A DNA stretch of 64,000 bases from Microbotryum silenes-acaulis. Taxonomy: Eukaryota > Basidiomycota > Microbotryomycetes > Microbotryales > Microbotryaceae. The notes below the pieces were generated by a model that was not told where the DNA came from, ran no database searches, and saw only the letters and a list, made by a program, of their open reading frames with translations. Shown one piece after another: positions 12,239 to 23,951 of this stretch. The position numbers were made by a program, and so were the translations under genes. The stretch lies in the NCBI GenBank assembly GCA_003665825.1, contig QPFY01000001.1:1171001-1235000 (forward strand). The letters run 5' to 3'. The number at the start of each line of letters is the position of its first letter. Within the stretch, counting starts at the first letter, position 1.

Positions 12239-13034
12239 TCCTTATCGACGACTCCTGAACTTGCCTTATCTGAAGGTATCGCTCAGCCGGTATTCCAAGT
12301 TTTGCTACTTGCTTCTTTATCGGTCTGATCGTCTTCAAGAATGCTTTGGGACGTTGTAGGCGGTTGACAGCGATGGAAGGCGGTTCACGGCGGACCTCGG
12401 GGGCCTGACGTCGATGCGCTCGTGATGCTAGATTGATGGCTGTCTTGCTCGATCGATGGCTCATGTAGGTTGACGAGCATTGGATTACAGCCCAACTCCA
12501 TGTCTCTTCGACCTAAAGAGTAAGATGTGCTAGTTCAGTGTCTCGCCCAGGCGTGCTGTTCGCGCCAAATCGTCTCAATCGGCTTTGCTGAACGGCATCG
12601 GATGGGATCAAAAATTGAGCGCGAGTCTTGCGGTGACGTAGCAAAATACGTTGTGTTGGCTCGAAGGCCGAAGAAGTGCGGACGCTGAGCATAGATCAGG
12701 ACAGGTAGGGGGCTGAGAAAGAGCTCGATGCGATTGTCGCGCGGCGGGCGACACGTGACTTCTGCTAACTTCCCGTGGGCCAATGCCAACTTCCCCCACG
12801 CCTCTGCCAACTTCGCCAACTTCGTTGCCTAAGCGGGCCGCAAGCGGGCCTCAAGCGCGTGCGCGCGCCTGAAGTTGGCGAAGTTGGCACTCCCTGGACA
12901 CCGCCAGCGCCCCGAACTTTGCTACCCTCTAGTGCTCGTCACTCAACTGTGATCCCCCGGGGCCTTGGTAGCCTGGGCACGTGGCACGGTGGTACTAAAA
13001 GCGACGTCCACAGCACGGTCCAATACCAGCTACA
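12239..13034. other. intergenic with a small hairpin repeat
   Basis: No gene seen. An 18-bp perfect inverted repeat (GCCAACTTCGCCAACTTC at 12806-12823, complement at 12871-12888) encloses a 47-nt loop and could be the core of a small foldback element. Confidence 0.5.
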
Positions 13035-15703
13035 ATGTCTGCCACAAGTCTCAATCTACCTATGCGCCACCTCTTTTCATGCACTCCATACACTTGGTTC
13101 GAGCCACCTCCGCCTGGCGACGCGGCTGATTACTCAACCGCTCCGCGTATGCAGGCCAACGCTGGAACTGCGTTCGATTGCGCCGCATGTTTGGGAGGGC
13201 TGAGATGGGGCGAATACTCTTCTCCTGGCGACAGGATCGTCGACTCGTTCATTGGTCTACTCGACTTACACCCATCGCTGCTCGAGCTCTTCGAAGCCAA
13301 GATTGCTGTCATTGAGGCGATGGGTTCGACCAGTGCGGGCCCCATGGCTCGGATTACCCAAGACGAGGTCCAAAATGCTTTTGCCCTTCTCGCTGGCGGA
13401 CTAGGAGGTGCAACGCGCGAGCTGCTCGACCATTATGCCTCGATTAGCGAAGCCAACTTCACATCCACGACCAGTGGCTACTGGGTAAAGTTGCGCAGCG
13501 TCCAAGGGCTATCATACCGAACGCGGGGCGATGCCATCCTGGAAATTGGCCGTGGGGTTGACGACTCAGCAGTTGTTGTCTCGTCAATCGCGATCGAGTT
13601 CAAGCGGGGACCCGTGCATCACACGGCGGCCAAAGGGCCCCCTCCATCCGGATCCAACTCGGCGATCCCAGTGCTCGATCACGCATCGCCGGTGCCGCTG
13701 CAGAATTTGGAGACGCAAGTCTCGGTCGGTCCCGACGCCATAGCCACGAAGGTAAGAAATGCGATGTGCTCATTTTCATTCGAATCGGCCCTGGAGCTTC
13801 GATCTGATCTAACTTTGTTAGCGTGTTTTTTGCAGGCCATCATTCAGTGCGCTTCCCAAAGCTGCCGGTTCTTTCTCCTGTTCTCGGTGCCGTTTTTTCA
13901 GATCGGTGAATTGGGTAGGTCGCGCCTTCGGTTTCGACCTGTGCATGGTGTAACGGTCACGCAGAGTCACTGATGCATGCAACTGCGCAATCTTGGGTCC
14001 TTCATACACAGTTGAACACCAAAGCGCCGACGCTGCAAGAGCAAGCGATGCGGCAGCTTCGACCGCGTTAGCCTCCACCTCGACGGCTCCAATGCCTGGC
14101 ACGTCCATTCCATCGAGCGTCACCCCCCCTATCACGACCGAGGCGAGTGCCCCACCCACTGTTCGAAGACAGTATAGCCTGCTCCTCCAAGAGTTGGCGC
14201 GATGGGTCGAGCGCTATCCAGGCACCTCGCTCCAGCCCGCCGAGACCCTCGGCGTGGACGTCCCGACGCGGTCGTTCATCGTGTCTTTCATTGCTCTGGC
14301 GTTCACAGCCGTGATGAAGGTGCCCGACCCGGGGAAAGCTAGCGTCAAAGAATTGCTCGACGCCAGCCCTACCACTTCGAATCAGTCGCGACCTCGCGCC
14401 GACTCGGACTCGGACCGTGAAGATCCCTCCTACGAGCCGGCATACAAAGCACCGAAAACGTCGGCCATCGGCACCGGCACTCGCTCTTCAAGGCGACTGG
14501 CAGGCGACCCCCCGCTAACTCAAGCCAGGGATTCGAATCGGCCCGTCACCCCGCCCGTCTCCGAAGAGGCCGGGTCCGACCTCTCCTCTGGCGCGCTCAC
14601 TCCTGAGGCTCTCTGCTTCTCGTCCCCTCCTGCGTCGACGGACCGGAGTCCGACGACATCGCCGGTTTCCGGCTCGCTTCCTTCATCGAAATCGATCACA
14701 ATCGCTCACGATCGCAATTTCGTGATCCAGGCGAGGGTGTCGAACGCCCACTGGTCCATGATGGTGCGTGACACATTTTGACCATGCTGCTCCCGTCCCT
14801 GCACTCGTGGCTCCGCTCATCGAACGTGTCCTCTTGTGCTCTTTGCAGTCGTACACGGGCACGAGCCGCGTCAATCTGGTCGAAATCGACTTTGATATCG
14901 TCTCCTCGGTTCGTTCCGACTCGCCCCTTCCGTCCCTTCTGTCGTCGAACCCTTCCCCAGCCACCGACTTCATCCGGAGCCTCCATTTGTCTGATGCCGT
15001 TTTGCAGTGGTTGACGGAAGACCCCAAGGATGAGCTCCAAGACGATCGGATCCCGCTGGAACTCTTCGATCACTTCGAGACCACGGCGGATCTTCGCCTG
15101 GAGAAGCAGGTCGGGACGGGAAGTACTGCCGACGGGTATCTTGCAAACGTGTTGCGAGTCAACCCACGTTGGTCCTCCCCGGCCGATCGCGAGGTCCCCC
15201 TTGTTGGCCACCCTGCTTCGAACACGAGGTACTTTCTCAAGCTCGTGACATGTAACTATGTTGGCTCGGTCGTCCGGGAGACGCTGTTTTATCAGCACGT
15301 CTTTCCCCACCTTCCCAATCGGCTCCAACAACATCTGCCACAATATCACGGCACGTACCGCGGTATCAACGGCAATGGGTACGCTATGGTGCTTGAGAAT
15401 GTGGGGACTCACATGAATTACTCCGAGTTTTATGAACGGTCTGGCCAATGGCAGTAAGTCTTCGGGTCGCGGCAAGTTGTCGACGACACGATCTTCTTTC
15501 GCGATGAAATCTAGCTCAGCGTGATGCTGACACACATGTTCTTTCACTTCGTACTCGCCATGTGCAGGGAGATCGAGAAGGCTTTCGTTGAGCTTGGAAT
15601 TGTTCACAACGATATCCGCCAGGGGAACGTCTTGGTTCGACCCGACGACGGGGGCTTTTGCTTCGTCGACTGGGGACGATCTTATCTTAAACTTCGAGCG
15701 TGA
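13035..15703 (+). CDS. PD-(D/E)xK nuclease-like domain fused to an atypical protein kinase, 762 aa (Crinkler/CR-effector-like architecture)
   Basis: Five exons join in frame: 13035-13751, 13836-13914, 14012-14763, 14849-15453, 15568-15703. An optional extra intron at 14909-15007 would also keep frame. Around residues 160-192 the order YRTRGDAILE ... SIAIEFKRG gives an Asp followed by Glu-x-Lys, as in restriction-endonuclease-fold cores. It is followed by the helix AIIQCASQSCRFF. A long disordered Ser/Pro/acidic linker follows (about 270-520). The kinase part has a Gly-rich loop GTGSTADGY, the lysine in YFLKLV, the catalytic loop HNDIRQGN (about 731-738) and DWG in place of DFG (about 752), ending nine residues later with almost no C-lobe. 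Nuclease-kinase fusions of this sort are known in fungal Crinkler/CR-type proteins. I infer that kinship from architecture alone. Host function is unknown; the gene sits among transposons. Confidence 0.68.
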
Positions 15704-16968
15704 ACCTCCCTCTCTCCCCCCCTCTACTCTATTATCTCTCTCTCTCTCTCGGCAATGCTCGTGATCTCTTCACTTCCTCTCCCTTTCTCTCGGCAACGCT
15801 CGTAAGATCTTCACTCCCTCTTCTAGACCTGTCTCTCCTCTACTATAGCTTTATATATCATATGCACTTCCCTCAGTTTTGTCTGCAATGCGCAATGCTC
15901 AATATTTTGCTCTGTCCAGCTTCGTAGCTGGACTGCGGCCCCCAGAGCCAAACGGGCGACAGCTTCTTACCGGTTCGGCTAGGACCATAGCAAGCGTTGA
16001 GGCGCCTACAGACCACCTGATCTCCACTTAGCAGTCATGGCTAACTTCTGATAAAGTCTTCAAAAAGTCCGAGATTCGGATTCGAACCGTTATTCTCATC
16101 AGCTTTCTGCCCTATAAAACTCAGGCTACTCATAGCGAATTGCTTCTTGTGGAAGGCTTCGGAAGCGCAAGCACCTGCTGACTCGAAGTTGTCTGAAAAC
16201 GAAACAAGTGCACTGTTATGCAGCTTCCACGCACAGAGTCAACTCTTCATCCGTTACTCCAAGTATATTATCCATGCACTAGGTTACTCACAACGCAGAG
16301 CACGGAAGTCGGACACAGTCTGGCAGGCAAGGGTCCGCATTAGATCAGATCACCGTCAGATCAGATCAGATCTGATCACCGTCAGATCAGATCAGATCTG
16401 ATCTGGATTTTTCTGATTCTGACTTGATTGATCTGATCTTGATCTGATCTGAGACATGAAATTGCCTAATTTGGCACATAAAGACTTCTACATGTCTACA
16501 TGTTGAAATCCTCATCTTCTTCCTCCACAACCTCATCCTCATCCTCATCACTGAGGGCCGTAGAGAGCGGGGAATTCCACCCTCGGAGGGGAATACCCGA
16601 GGTCTCGTCTGGTATTTACAAAAGCGCGCTTGGGTAATACCCGACAGCCTGGTATTTCCAGGGCGCCTGGTGTTATTTCCACGCGCGCGCTGATTTTACC
16701 CAAGCGCGTGGTAATTCCAGCCGCCACTTGGAAATACCAGGCCGTCGGGTATTACCTAGGTATTTCCAGGTCGCGAGGTGATATCGCCCAGGCCGAAGGA
16801 GATTCTGCCCAGGCGCGTGGTAATACCAGCCGGCACCATTCTTACCATCGCCCGGTGGTTTTCCCAGCCAGGTATGGATCTAGATCCTAGTCATACCGCT
16901 ACTCTCAGCTGTCTCAGCATGAGCCAAATGACTTCTAGCCTAGCAGATGGAAAACAGCTGGGAATGGA
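15704..16968. repeat. repeat-rich intergenic region with a hAT-like terminal sequence and a foldback element
   Basis: No gene seen. 15730-15830 has a CT-rich stretch containing two similar ~32-bp units (CGGCAATGCTCGT / CGGCAACGCTCGT). At 16330-16350 the sequence GGTCCGCATTAGATCAGAT resembles the hAT terminal repeat, followed by two perfect 26-bp tandem units at 16348-16373 and 16374-16399 rich in GATCAGATC. 16632-16660 is an inverted repeat of 16729-16757 (27 of 29 positions), and the surrounding 16560-16870 contains many degenerate GGTATTTCCAG/CTGGAAATACC words, like a foldback element. These look like non-autonomous transposon relics. Confidence 0.65.
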
Positions 16969-19900
16969 TTACAAGTTCAAGAAATTGGGCCGAGCTTCGT
17001 CCTCCAATCGGTCAAAAATATACTCGCGAGGCTCCTCTCGACCCACCCTCCGATAGATGCGACCAGCTGAGCCTAAGATGCAGCGCAGATCTATAATCTC
17101 GATCGCTCCCAGAGTTCCTTGACCCCGAGTGAAAAACAAGTTTTGGTGCCTCTGCGCACTAACAACAGATGCAGCCTTTCTTTTTTGCCGCCTTTGCGTT
17201 GGCTTGGCCACCGGAGTCCGCTCGATAGCGTCGACGGCTTCCAATCGACTTAGATCAAGAGACCTAACCTTCCCTACCAGGAAAGTCTTTGGAGTAAGAG
17301 GCATAAATTAGCGTTTGTACGAGCGGGTGTCACGACTGTGTGGCGCCTGAATGGGTATGCGCACCTGTCCCCGATACCGGAACTCATAGATTGCCAAGAG
17401 TTGGCCAAAATGCTTGACACGATCAGCCCCTTCGCCTTCACGAGAGAACTCCTGAGTGTTGTCCCTTGCACGACGTCGATCGCTGTCTATCAAAAGGTCG
17501 TACTAAAGGCAGCGTATTAGCGTAATACTTGACTGTGAGATGGTGCAGAGAGCTTACTGAAATCCATGTAGCGTCCCGAGTGTCTGCAGAAATTCGAGCC
17601 TTGGACAGACGCTCCGCCGCGACGACGCGGTCCCGCCCCGAGTCCATGCGGTAGCTTTTGAAAGAATCGATCGTCAAATTCTGGATGGATGCTTTGATTT
17701 GTTTGGTCTATGCAGCGTAGACCCGAGAGGGCAGCAAATCAGCGCTTGAGAGTGTAGGAATAAATGTGAGTACGCACCTCCCGCTTGAAGATCATAGGGG
17801 CTACCTGGCCGCACAACTGGCGTGCCACAAATTGCGCAACTCGTAATACATCGCTGATGCCTGGACCCTGCTTCAGCTTGTCACTTTGCCGTCCACATAG
17901 AGACAGTCCTTGCGCATCCGACTCCCCGTTCGCACTCGGAGCTTGGCTTGAGATCAACGTAGATGAAGTTTGCGTTCGATCCCCCATGGCTTGCATCAAT
18001 GGACTCTGTGTCTCTGGCACGCGCCTTGTCTCCATCCGCTTGCGTTGTTGATGCTTCCTCAGGTTCGGTAAACTGATGGGATACGAGAAGCGAGGAAATC
18101 GCGAACAAGCCATTTGCAAGGCAGCATCCGCACACACATCTGCGAAAAGTCACAAAGAAAGGGTCAGCTAATTTGATGGGCTGCAGGAGGGTTAATGAAC
18201 AGGCTTCTTACAATGATTCACTGCTTCGTACGGTAGACGATGAGCCTTACTTGCAGCACGCTTGACTGTTTGATTGAGCCTCTCCATGGCAAAGCACCAA
18301 GTCATGGCAGGTGGTCCATGCCATTCAATGAAGTCTGCTATATGAAGCACGGCGTGGATTGAGTGCGGTAGATTATTCAAGCGAGCTGACTTCCCGCAGT
18401 AGTATAACCTGTGCCGGGGCGAACAGTGGGGGGTCAGTGAAGATTCGGTTCAGATGAATACCATGATTAGGGAAACATGGTATGGAACTTACGATTCAAA
18501 CTCAGTATACCAATTGGCGATGTCACGTCGGAGCGCCCCATTTTTAGCTACATCCTCCTTCTTGATTGGCATTGCCATACAATCTTTAACCCATCTCCGG
18601 AGCGCCAAGAAGTGGGTGAAATATTTGGCAGGCAGTCGATCATGAAGAACACAGGGGCCGATGTAGAGAATCCAATTTGACCAATCCTCTGCTGTCATTG
18701 ACCCAGTCTGCAGATGAATGTTGGGCATCTTGCGAGCAAACAAGTGTGGTATAGTCTTTGAGGCGCTGACAATCTCTTGTCCGATGGCCTCCCAAGTTTT
18801 GTTTGGTATCACCCAGTCGGGAGGCTCCGATCCAAGCAAGTTGTCTAGCGCGGCAGAGGAGACTGTCGTGATTGCACCGCTCCCGGGTCCCGCCTGACCT
18901 TGCGTTACGGTGCTCCTCTGAGTTTGCAATGCCCGCTTGTTGGGTCCCCTTGCTTTCAGACCCGTTGGTTCACTGTGCCACATGTTGAAGAGTCTCCGAG
19001 CAACGTTTTCGAAGACAGCGTGCATGAAATCCGATGCTCCGTCTTGATGAAGCGAGAATCCAGGAAGGTGCGCTGCCGAGCTCAGCTTGCCAAGACCGAC
19101 TGTTGGCTTCTTTGAAGAGGCGGCTTGGCGAATGGTTGCGTCCGAACGCATGGGAAGGTCTAAAGGGTCCAGATCGAATCGGTGGGTATGCGAGGAGTCG
19201 AGAGGCATCTTTAGTGGATAGTAATTGTGATTGTGGCCAGCAGCGCAAGGAACGCCTTGGATAAGACAAATCCGGCAAGGCCATTTGGCAGTGGGGCCCT
19301 TGAAACCGAGCATCTTTGAAAGAGCAGGTCCATCACCGCCAATCATGTGAATGAACCATCGCTGCAACACCATCCTCTGCAAAAGTCGTATTACTCATCA
19401 GCATTCATAGATTACACTTCAGGTCAAGCTGACTTCAGCGACTGGTACACACCTCCGTCACGCCGTCGAAGACCATGTGGCCATCCTTAGCCGAGGCACG
19501 AGCATCTTCATAAAGCGGATGAAGGAAGGAATCAAGATCTTTGGGTCCCTTGGGGCCCGGTATGATGCCGACAACCATGAGGTGTTTCTTCTGGTAGCGT
19601 ATCTCCGGGGGTAGATTGTAGTTGATCATCATGATTGGCCAGCATTCGCTCTGGGTCTTATTGAAAAGCTGGATGCCATCGGTAAACAGCCCAAATGCAA
19701 CGTCAAGATCACCCTCGTAGTACTTCACGTTGATGGTAGTGGCGGTCGGCTGGGATTCATCCGTGGCAGATGGATTCGTCCAAGAGATATACTGATCTAG
19801 CTTCTGGCGATATCGATCACCATCAAAGATGTCCACGACCTCTTGAGGATCTCGCTTGCGTTCAAAGTCGGATCTGTACCGCATTGAGGAAGCATACGCG

Positions 19901-21061
19901 TGACCGCGCATGTAGATAGATGCGCAGATAGACGCTTGGTGAAAGGTAGAGAAAGGTCCTCCGAGGATTGTCGTTTCGATCTAGCTTCGGCTCGTTGCAC
20001 ATTGGACAACGCGTCCATAATTCTCTTGGCCCGGTGAACGCGACACACGTTCTGATACAGCAGGGTATCCGAACAGGTTCGAGACCTGAACCAATGAGCT
20101 ACCAGCAAGTGTATCATCCTCAAGACGAAGAACGACAGCTGTCAGAGTTCAACAGGCAGCTAATGCACTCACCCGTCAAAGCGAACACTCGAGCACGTAT
20201 TTTCTTCAAACTAGGCCTACTCCCCAGTATCTCCCAAATCTCGCTCGCCTGGCGCGTCATGTTGTACATATGCCGAAAGGAAAAGTCGAATAACGTGTCC
20301 ATATCGTAGTACGGAAGATCTTTGTCTAGGGATGGTAATGCTAGGAACCAGTTCAGCGGCGCTTCTCTCTCCCAAGCACTGCGACACTCCTAGTGCTCAC
20401 CCGACTGGATCTCTTGACGGATTTGCTCCTCTGCCCCTGCACGCTCCGGAGAGCTGAATGCATGAGATGCGCCGCGTCGGCTTTGCTCATTCTCGGTACT
20501 GATCGGTTGATTAGTTCCCCATAGTGTTCCGGCGGCCGGTGGGTCGTTGTCGTTGTCGTCGTCGTCGTCGTCGTCGAATGGGAGCGAGCTAGAGCTGGAG
20601 CGGTCCTCGTATTCCAGGTCAGGAGATACCATTCCCCAGTCAAATGCCGCGTCAAACTGTTGTCTCGCTAAAATCTTCTTCGTCCAATCCTAGCGCTTGG
20701 TCCTCCCCATTGATCCCCCGACCGAAGTAGCTCGCTCGGACTCGTGATCTCCTTGAGGAGAGTAGGGACCCTTGGGACTGGTGGGCACTCCATATTGCGC
20801 TTCATTTGTGGCTGATTGTGGAGGCGAGCGACTTGCAAACCAACCAGGAGTTGGTGAAGGGGGCTGGAACGATTGGGCCTCAGGAGCAAGCAATGTTGGA
20901 GGTTCCGATGGCTGCCGCGAGAACTCGAGGATAGCTGTTGCGTCGGCTCTGGAAGAGTCAACAGATTGTAGGCGTTTGTGGCGGTAGAACGTTGCTCTTG
21001 ATACCATTGCATCGTTGCACAACGAACAATGGCATAGGCGAGAAGACTGGTTGCGTATCAT
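16969..21061 (-). pseudogene. Tnp2/Plavaka-like transposase gene with an in-frame TAG
   Basis: Minus-strand multi-exon gene read from 21061 down to 16969. The N-terminus has a Cys-rich start (LCHCSLCNDAMVSRATFYRH), then an acidic Asp run, then PLNWFLALPSLDKDLPYYD (about 20310-20370). Next come FDGDRYRQK ... LNK-type text with NLPPEIRYQKKHL and GIIPGPKGPKDLDSFLHPLY (19500-19640), the GGDGPALSKMLGFKG ... WPCRICL block (19280-19340), and a DFMHAVFEN motif (about 19010). WHGPPAMTWCFAMERLNQ is at 18275-18330 and the C-terminal exons are at 17304-16969. These are hallmarks of basidiomycete Tnp2-type transposases. The first ORF hits TAG at 20690-20692 and then continues in the same frame for 100 more codons; only a 33-nt intron could remove it, which is too short. 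I therefore read it as a nonsense mutation. Downstream splice sites were not all resolved. Confidence 0.72.
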
Positions 21062-22370
21062 GGTGGCGCAATCGAATGGTTAATTACGGTGAGACGTGAG
21101 ACTTAGGAGCAACGAACGACGCTAAGTCCGGCAGGCCATTGGGGACATTAGGGCTACATTAATGCGCAATACGAGCAGCCATTAGGTCGACTTGATTACG
21201 TGCGCTGAAGAATGACGCCATGCGTCCGCGCGCTTCTTTCCTTCTTTCGCCTTCGATCCACTTGTGCCCACGTCGAAGCTCCACCCTCCCCGCCTACGTC
21301 TTCCTACCATGACACGAACATCGTCGACCACGGCAAGACGTACAACAAGGATGGACAAGGAGAACGAACCACCGCATGAACGACGTACAGAGAGCTGAAA
21401 TCTTCGCGGTCTGCGCCTGCACCGCCACAGTTGAGGGAATTTGCTGACGTGTTCTTTTTCGCCGTCCTTCACCATCGGCCCACTGCGGCTACCTGTCTTC
21501 TTGTTTCTTTCAGCCAGAAAATACGTTGATGGTGATGGTCTTTTCGTACGAAAAGACAAGGTTTCTATGAGCCTGTGCGAGTATACTTGTTTCCGCGGGC
21601 GAATCAACAAAATCTAACCTGCGAAACAACGAGAGATCGTCAAATATGTGAGTTGCGCGGAACCTGCCAGTTCTTGTACGGAGCGTGCCCGAGCAACAAA
21701 ACGTCCCCAAACAGTAGTGTTGATTTGCGTTTTGGCTTGAATAAGCCTGAACGCGTCCTCGAGGTTGAAGTCCTCAGGCGTGTGGTATTCGGGGGTCCAC
21801 GTCTGGTTCACCTCGGCATGCCGACCATAAAGGTTGATCGGGTCGGGGGTAGTGATGCCTGCCTTTACTAGGGCATCCCGCACAACCGACTGGTCGAAGG
21901 ACATCACACAGATGGTGAGCACTGAGGAGTCAGATCGACGAGATGGCGTCGCGCCCCGATCGTTGAGCCGCCGGTACTCACGCGAACCCAATTATAGTAG
22001 ATACTAAGGTTGTGCAATGCTTGAAAGATGACTGGGGTGTGCAGGGTGTGCAGGGCGTGCAGGGCGTGCAGGCTAGTCGGGACAGTGTGAGTAGTAGAGA
22101 GAAAGACGAAAGAGAGTGGAAGGAGGCGGTGCCAATGCCGGGATGCTGGGCTCGTACTAGTAGTCCCACTCGAAGACCCCGTAGAGAAAGCGCGCCGAAC
22201 CATTTTCTGAGAAAGTCTAATCTACAAACTACTAATCTCTCTACATCTATCTATGTTCTATGTTCTATGTTCTATCCTTATCCTTAAAATCCTTATCTAC
22301 AAATCTACAAACTACTAAATGAATCTGTTGTCTACAGTCTACAGGGAGACAAACCAACAGACAAACCATG
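21062..22370. other. intergenic region with one possible small gene and a 9-bp tandem repeat
   Basis: Apart from the small minus-strand ORF listed separately (21614-21904), I see no supported gene. A 9-bp unit (GTGCAGGGT/C) is repeated four times at 22039-22073. 22215-22330 is an AT-rich stretch with repeated CTATGTT and ACAAACTACTAA words. Confidence 0.45.
21614..21904 (-). CDS. possible small hypothetical protein, about 97 aa
   Basis: A minus-strand frame beginning MSFDQSVVRDAL and containing a balanced segment (PDPINLYGRHAEVNQTWTPE). It has no low-complexity bias and reads to a stop at 21614. An in-frame extension upstream exists but is less plausible. It has no recognised domain. A splice near 21625 could add sequence from 21510-21600. 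It may be a fragment of a larger gene. Kept only as a weak call. Confidence 0.3.
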   Translation of the reverse strand: MSFDQSVVRDALVKAGITTPDPINLYGRHAEVNQTWTPEYHTPEDFNLEDAFRLIQAKTQINTTVWGRFVARARSVQELAGSAQLTYLTISRCFAG

Positions 22371-23081
22371 TGGCGTGACGTCATAAACAGCTCTCGGTCC
22401 AGCGCGTCCCAGCTAGCTAGCGCTGTTTCAGAAGCACCCGGACATAACCGCGCTAATAGCTCGTCACTTTGGGCTCACATAAGGTCGGCTTTTGGGCCCA
22501 CGTCGGAGGCGACTTTGGTCCCACATCGGAGGCGACTAAGTTGGTCCCACATCGGAGGCGACTAAGTTGGGATCACATCCGAGGTCATTCTTGTACCACG
22601 TTCATGGGGACTTTGGTACCACATAGTGGTCTTTTCGGCTTTTGCTGCAAGAGTTTGACGCGGAGGCCGAAGCGCGCGCTACCTCAAGTCCCTGCTGTAA
22701 GCCGTGCTCGCACGCATTCCTCTCCTCTGCTGTAAGCCGTGGCATTTCTTCCGTCCGCTGTAAGCCGTGCCTTCACGCCTGCCCTTTGAGCCTTGGTCCA
22801 TAAGCCGCCCCCCGCGCAGGAATTTCTACCCAAGCCCGCTCCTCCAGCCTTGTCAGTTCCGCACTGCTTGCCGCTGCTGTACCAGTTCATCGCTGTGTAC
22901 CTCTGCCACCCTCCTGCCAAGGTTGGTGTCCTTCCTCGAACTCTTCCTGTCACTACAGACGAGATGGATCCGAACGACGCACAATCACGAAGGTTCTGTA
23001 GAGGACTGACAAGGGACAAGGGCGGAGATGAATGGCCGAGCTCGGCATCAAAAGAAGTGTCACAACTTTGTAGCTGCATAA
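22371..23081. repeat. degenerate tandem repeats upstream of the palindrome
   Basis: 22486-22625 holds a diverged tandem array with a period of about 23-27 bp built on TTGGTCCCACATCGGAGGCG. 22690-22790 holds three copies of GCTGTAAGCCGTG spaced 30-40 bp apart. No gene is supported. Confidence 0.55.
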
Positions 23082-23433
23082 TACCTGCGTAATATAATGT
23101 ATGTTGTCAAAATGACATGTTCCGTACCACTTTTTCTCTTTCTCCTTTTTCACCTCCCCCTCCCCCTGTTCTTCTTCTTTCTCCTTCTTTCTCTTCCCCT
23201 CCCTCTTCTCCTCCCCCCCCCCCCACCCCCGGGCCCCGGGGGCTTTAGAAGAAAAAAAAAGGAAAAAAAAAGGAAGGAAAAAACAGGGGGGGAGGGGGGG
23301 GAGGAGAAGAGGGAGGGGAAGAGAAAGAAGGAGAAAGAAGAAGAACAGGGGGAGGGGGAGGGGGAGGTGAAAAAGGAGAAAGAGAAAAAGTGGTACGGAA
23401 CATGTCATTTTGACAACATACATTACGCAGGTA
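23082..23433. repeat. 352-bp near-perfect palindrome (foldback element) with polypyrimidine/polypurine arms
   Basis: The left arm (from TACCTGCGTAAT at 23082) and right arm (ending ATTACGCAGGTA at 23433) are reverse complements over about 150 bases each. The only notable asymmetry near the ends is an extra ATAAT in the left arm (about 23093). Each arm carries GTTGTCAAAATGACATG near the outside and long CT/GA-rich tracts inside, and the centre (about 23210-23285) is C/G-rich. It interrupts the 3' end of a Copia polyprotein, whose last codons resume immediately at 23434. The ORFs across it (Pro/Leu/Phe or Lys/Glu repeats) are not genes. Confidence 0.85.
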
Positions 23434-23877
<444 letters not shown>

Positions 23878-23951
23878 ATAGGTCATCTATCAACGACACG
23901 TAGCGCGTGCGAAGCTTCATTCATTCGGTACATCAACCCCGAAATTACAAC

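Noticed and set aside
16076..16145. tRNA-like T-arm (GGTTCGAATCC on the minus strand)
   Set aside because: The T stem pairs only three bases, and no matching acceptor, D-arm or anticodon stem can be folded around it.
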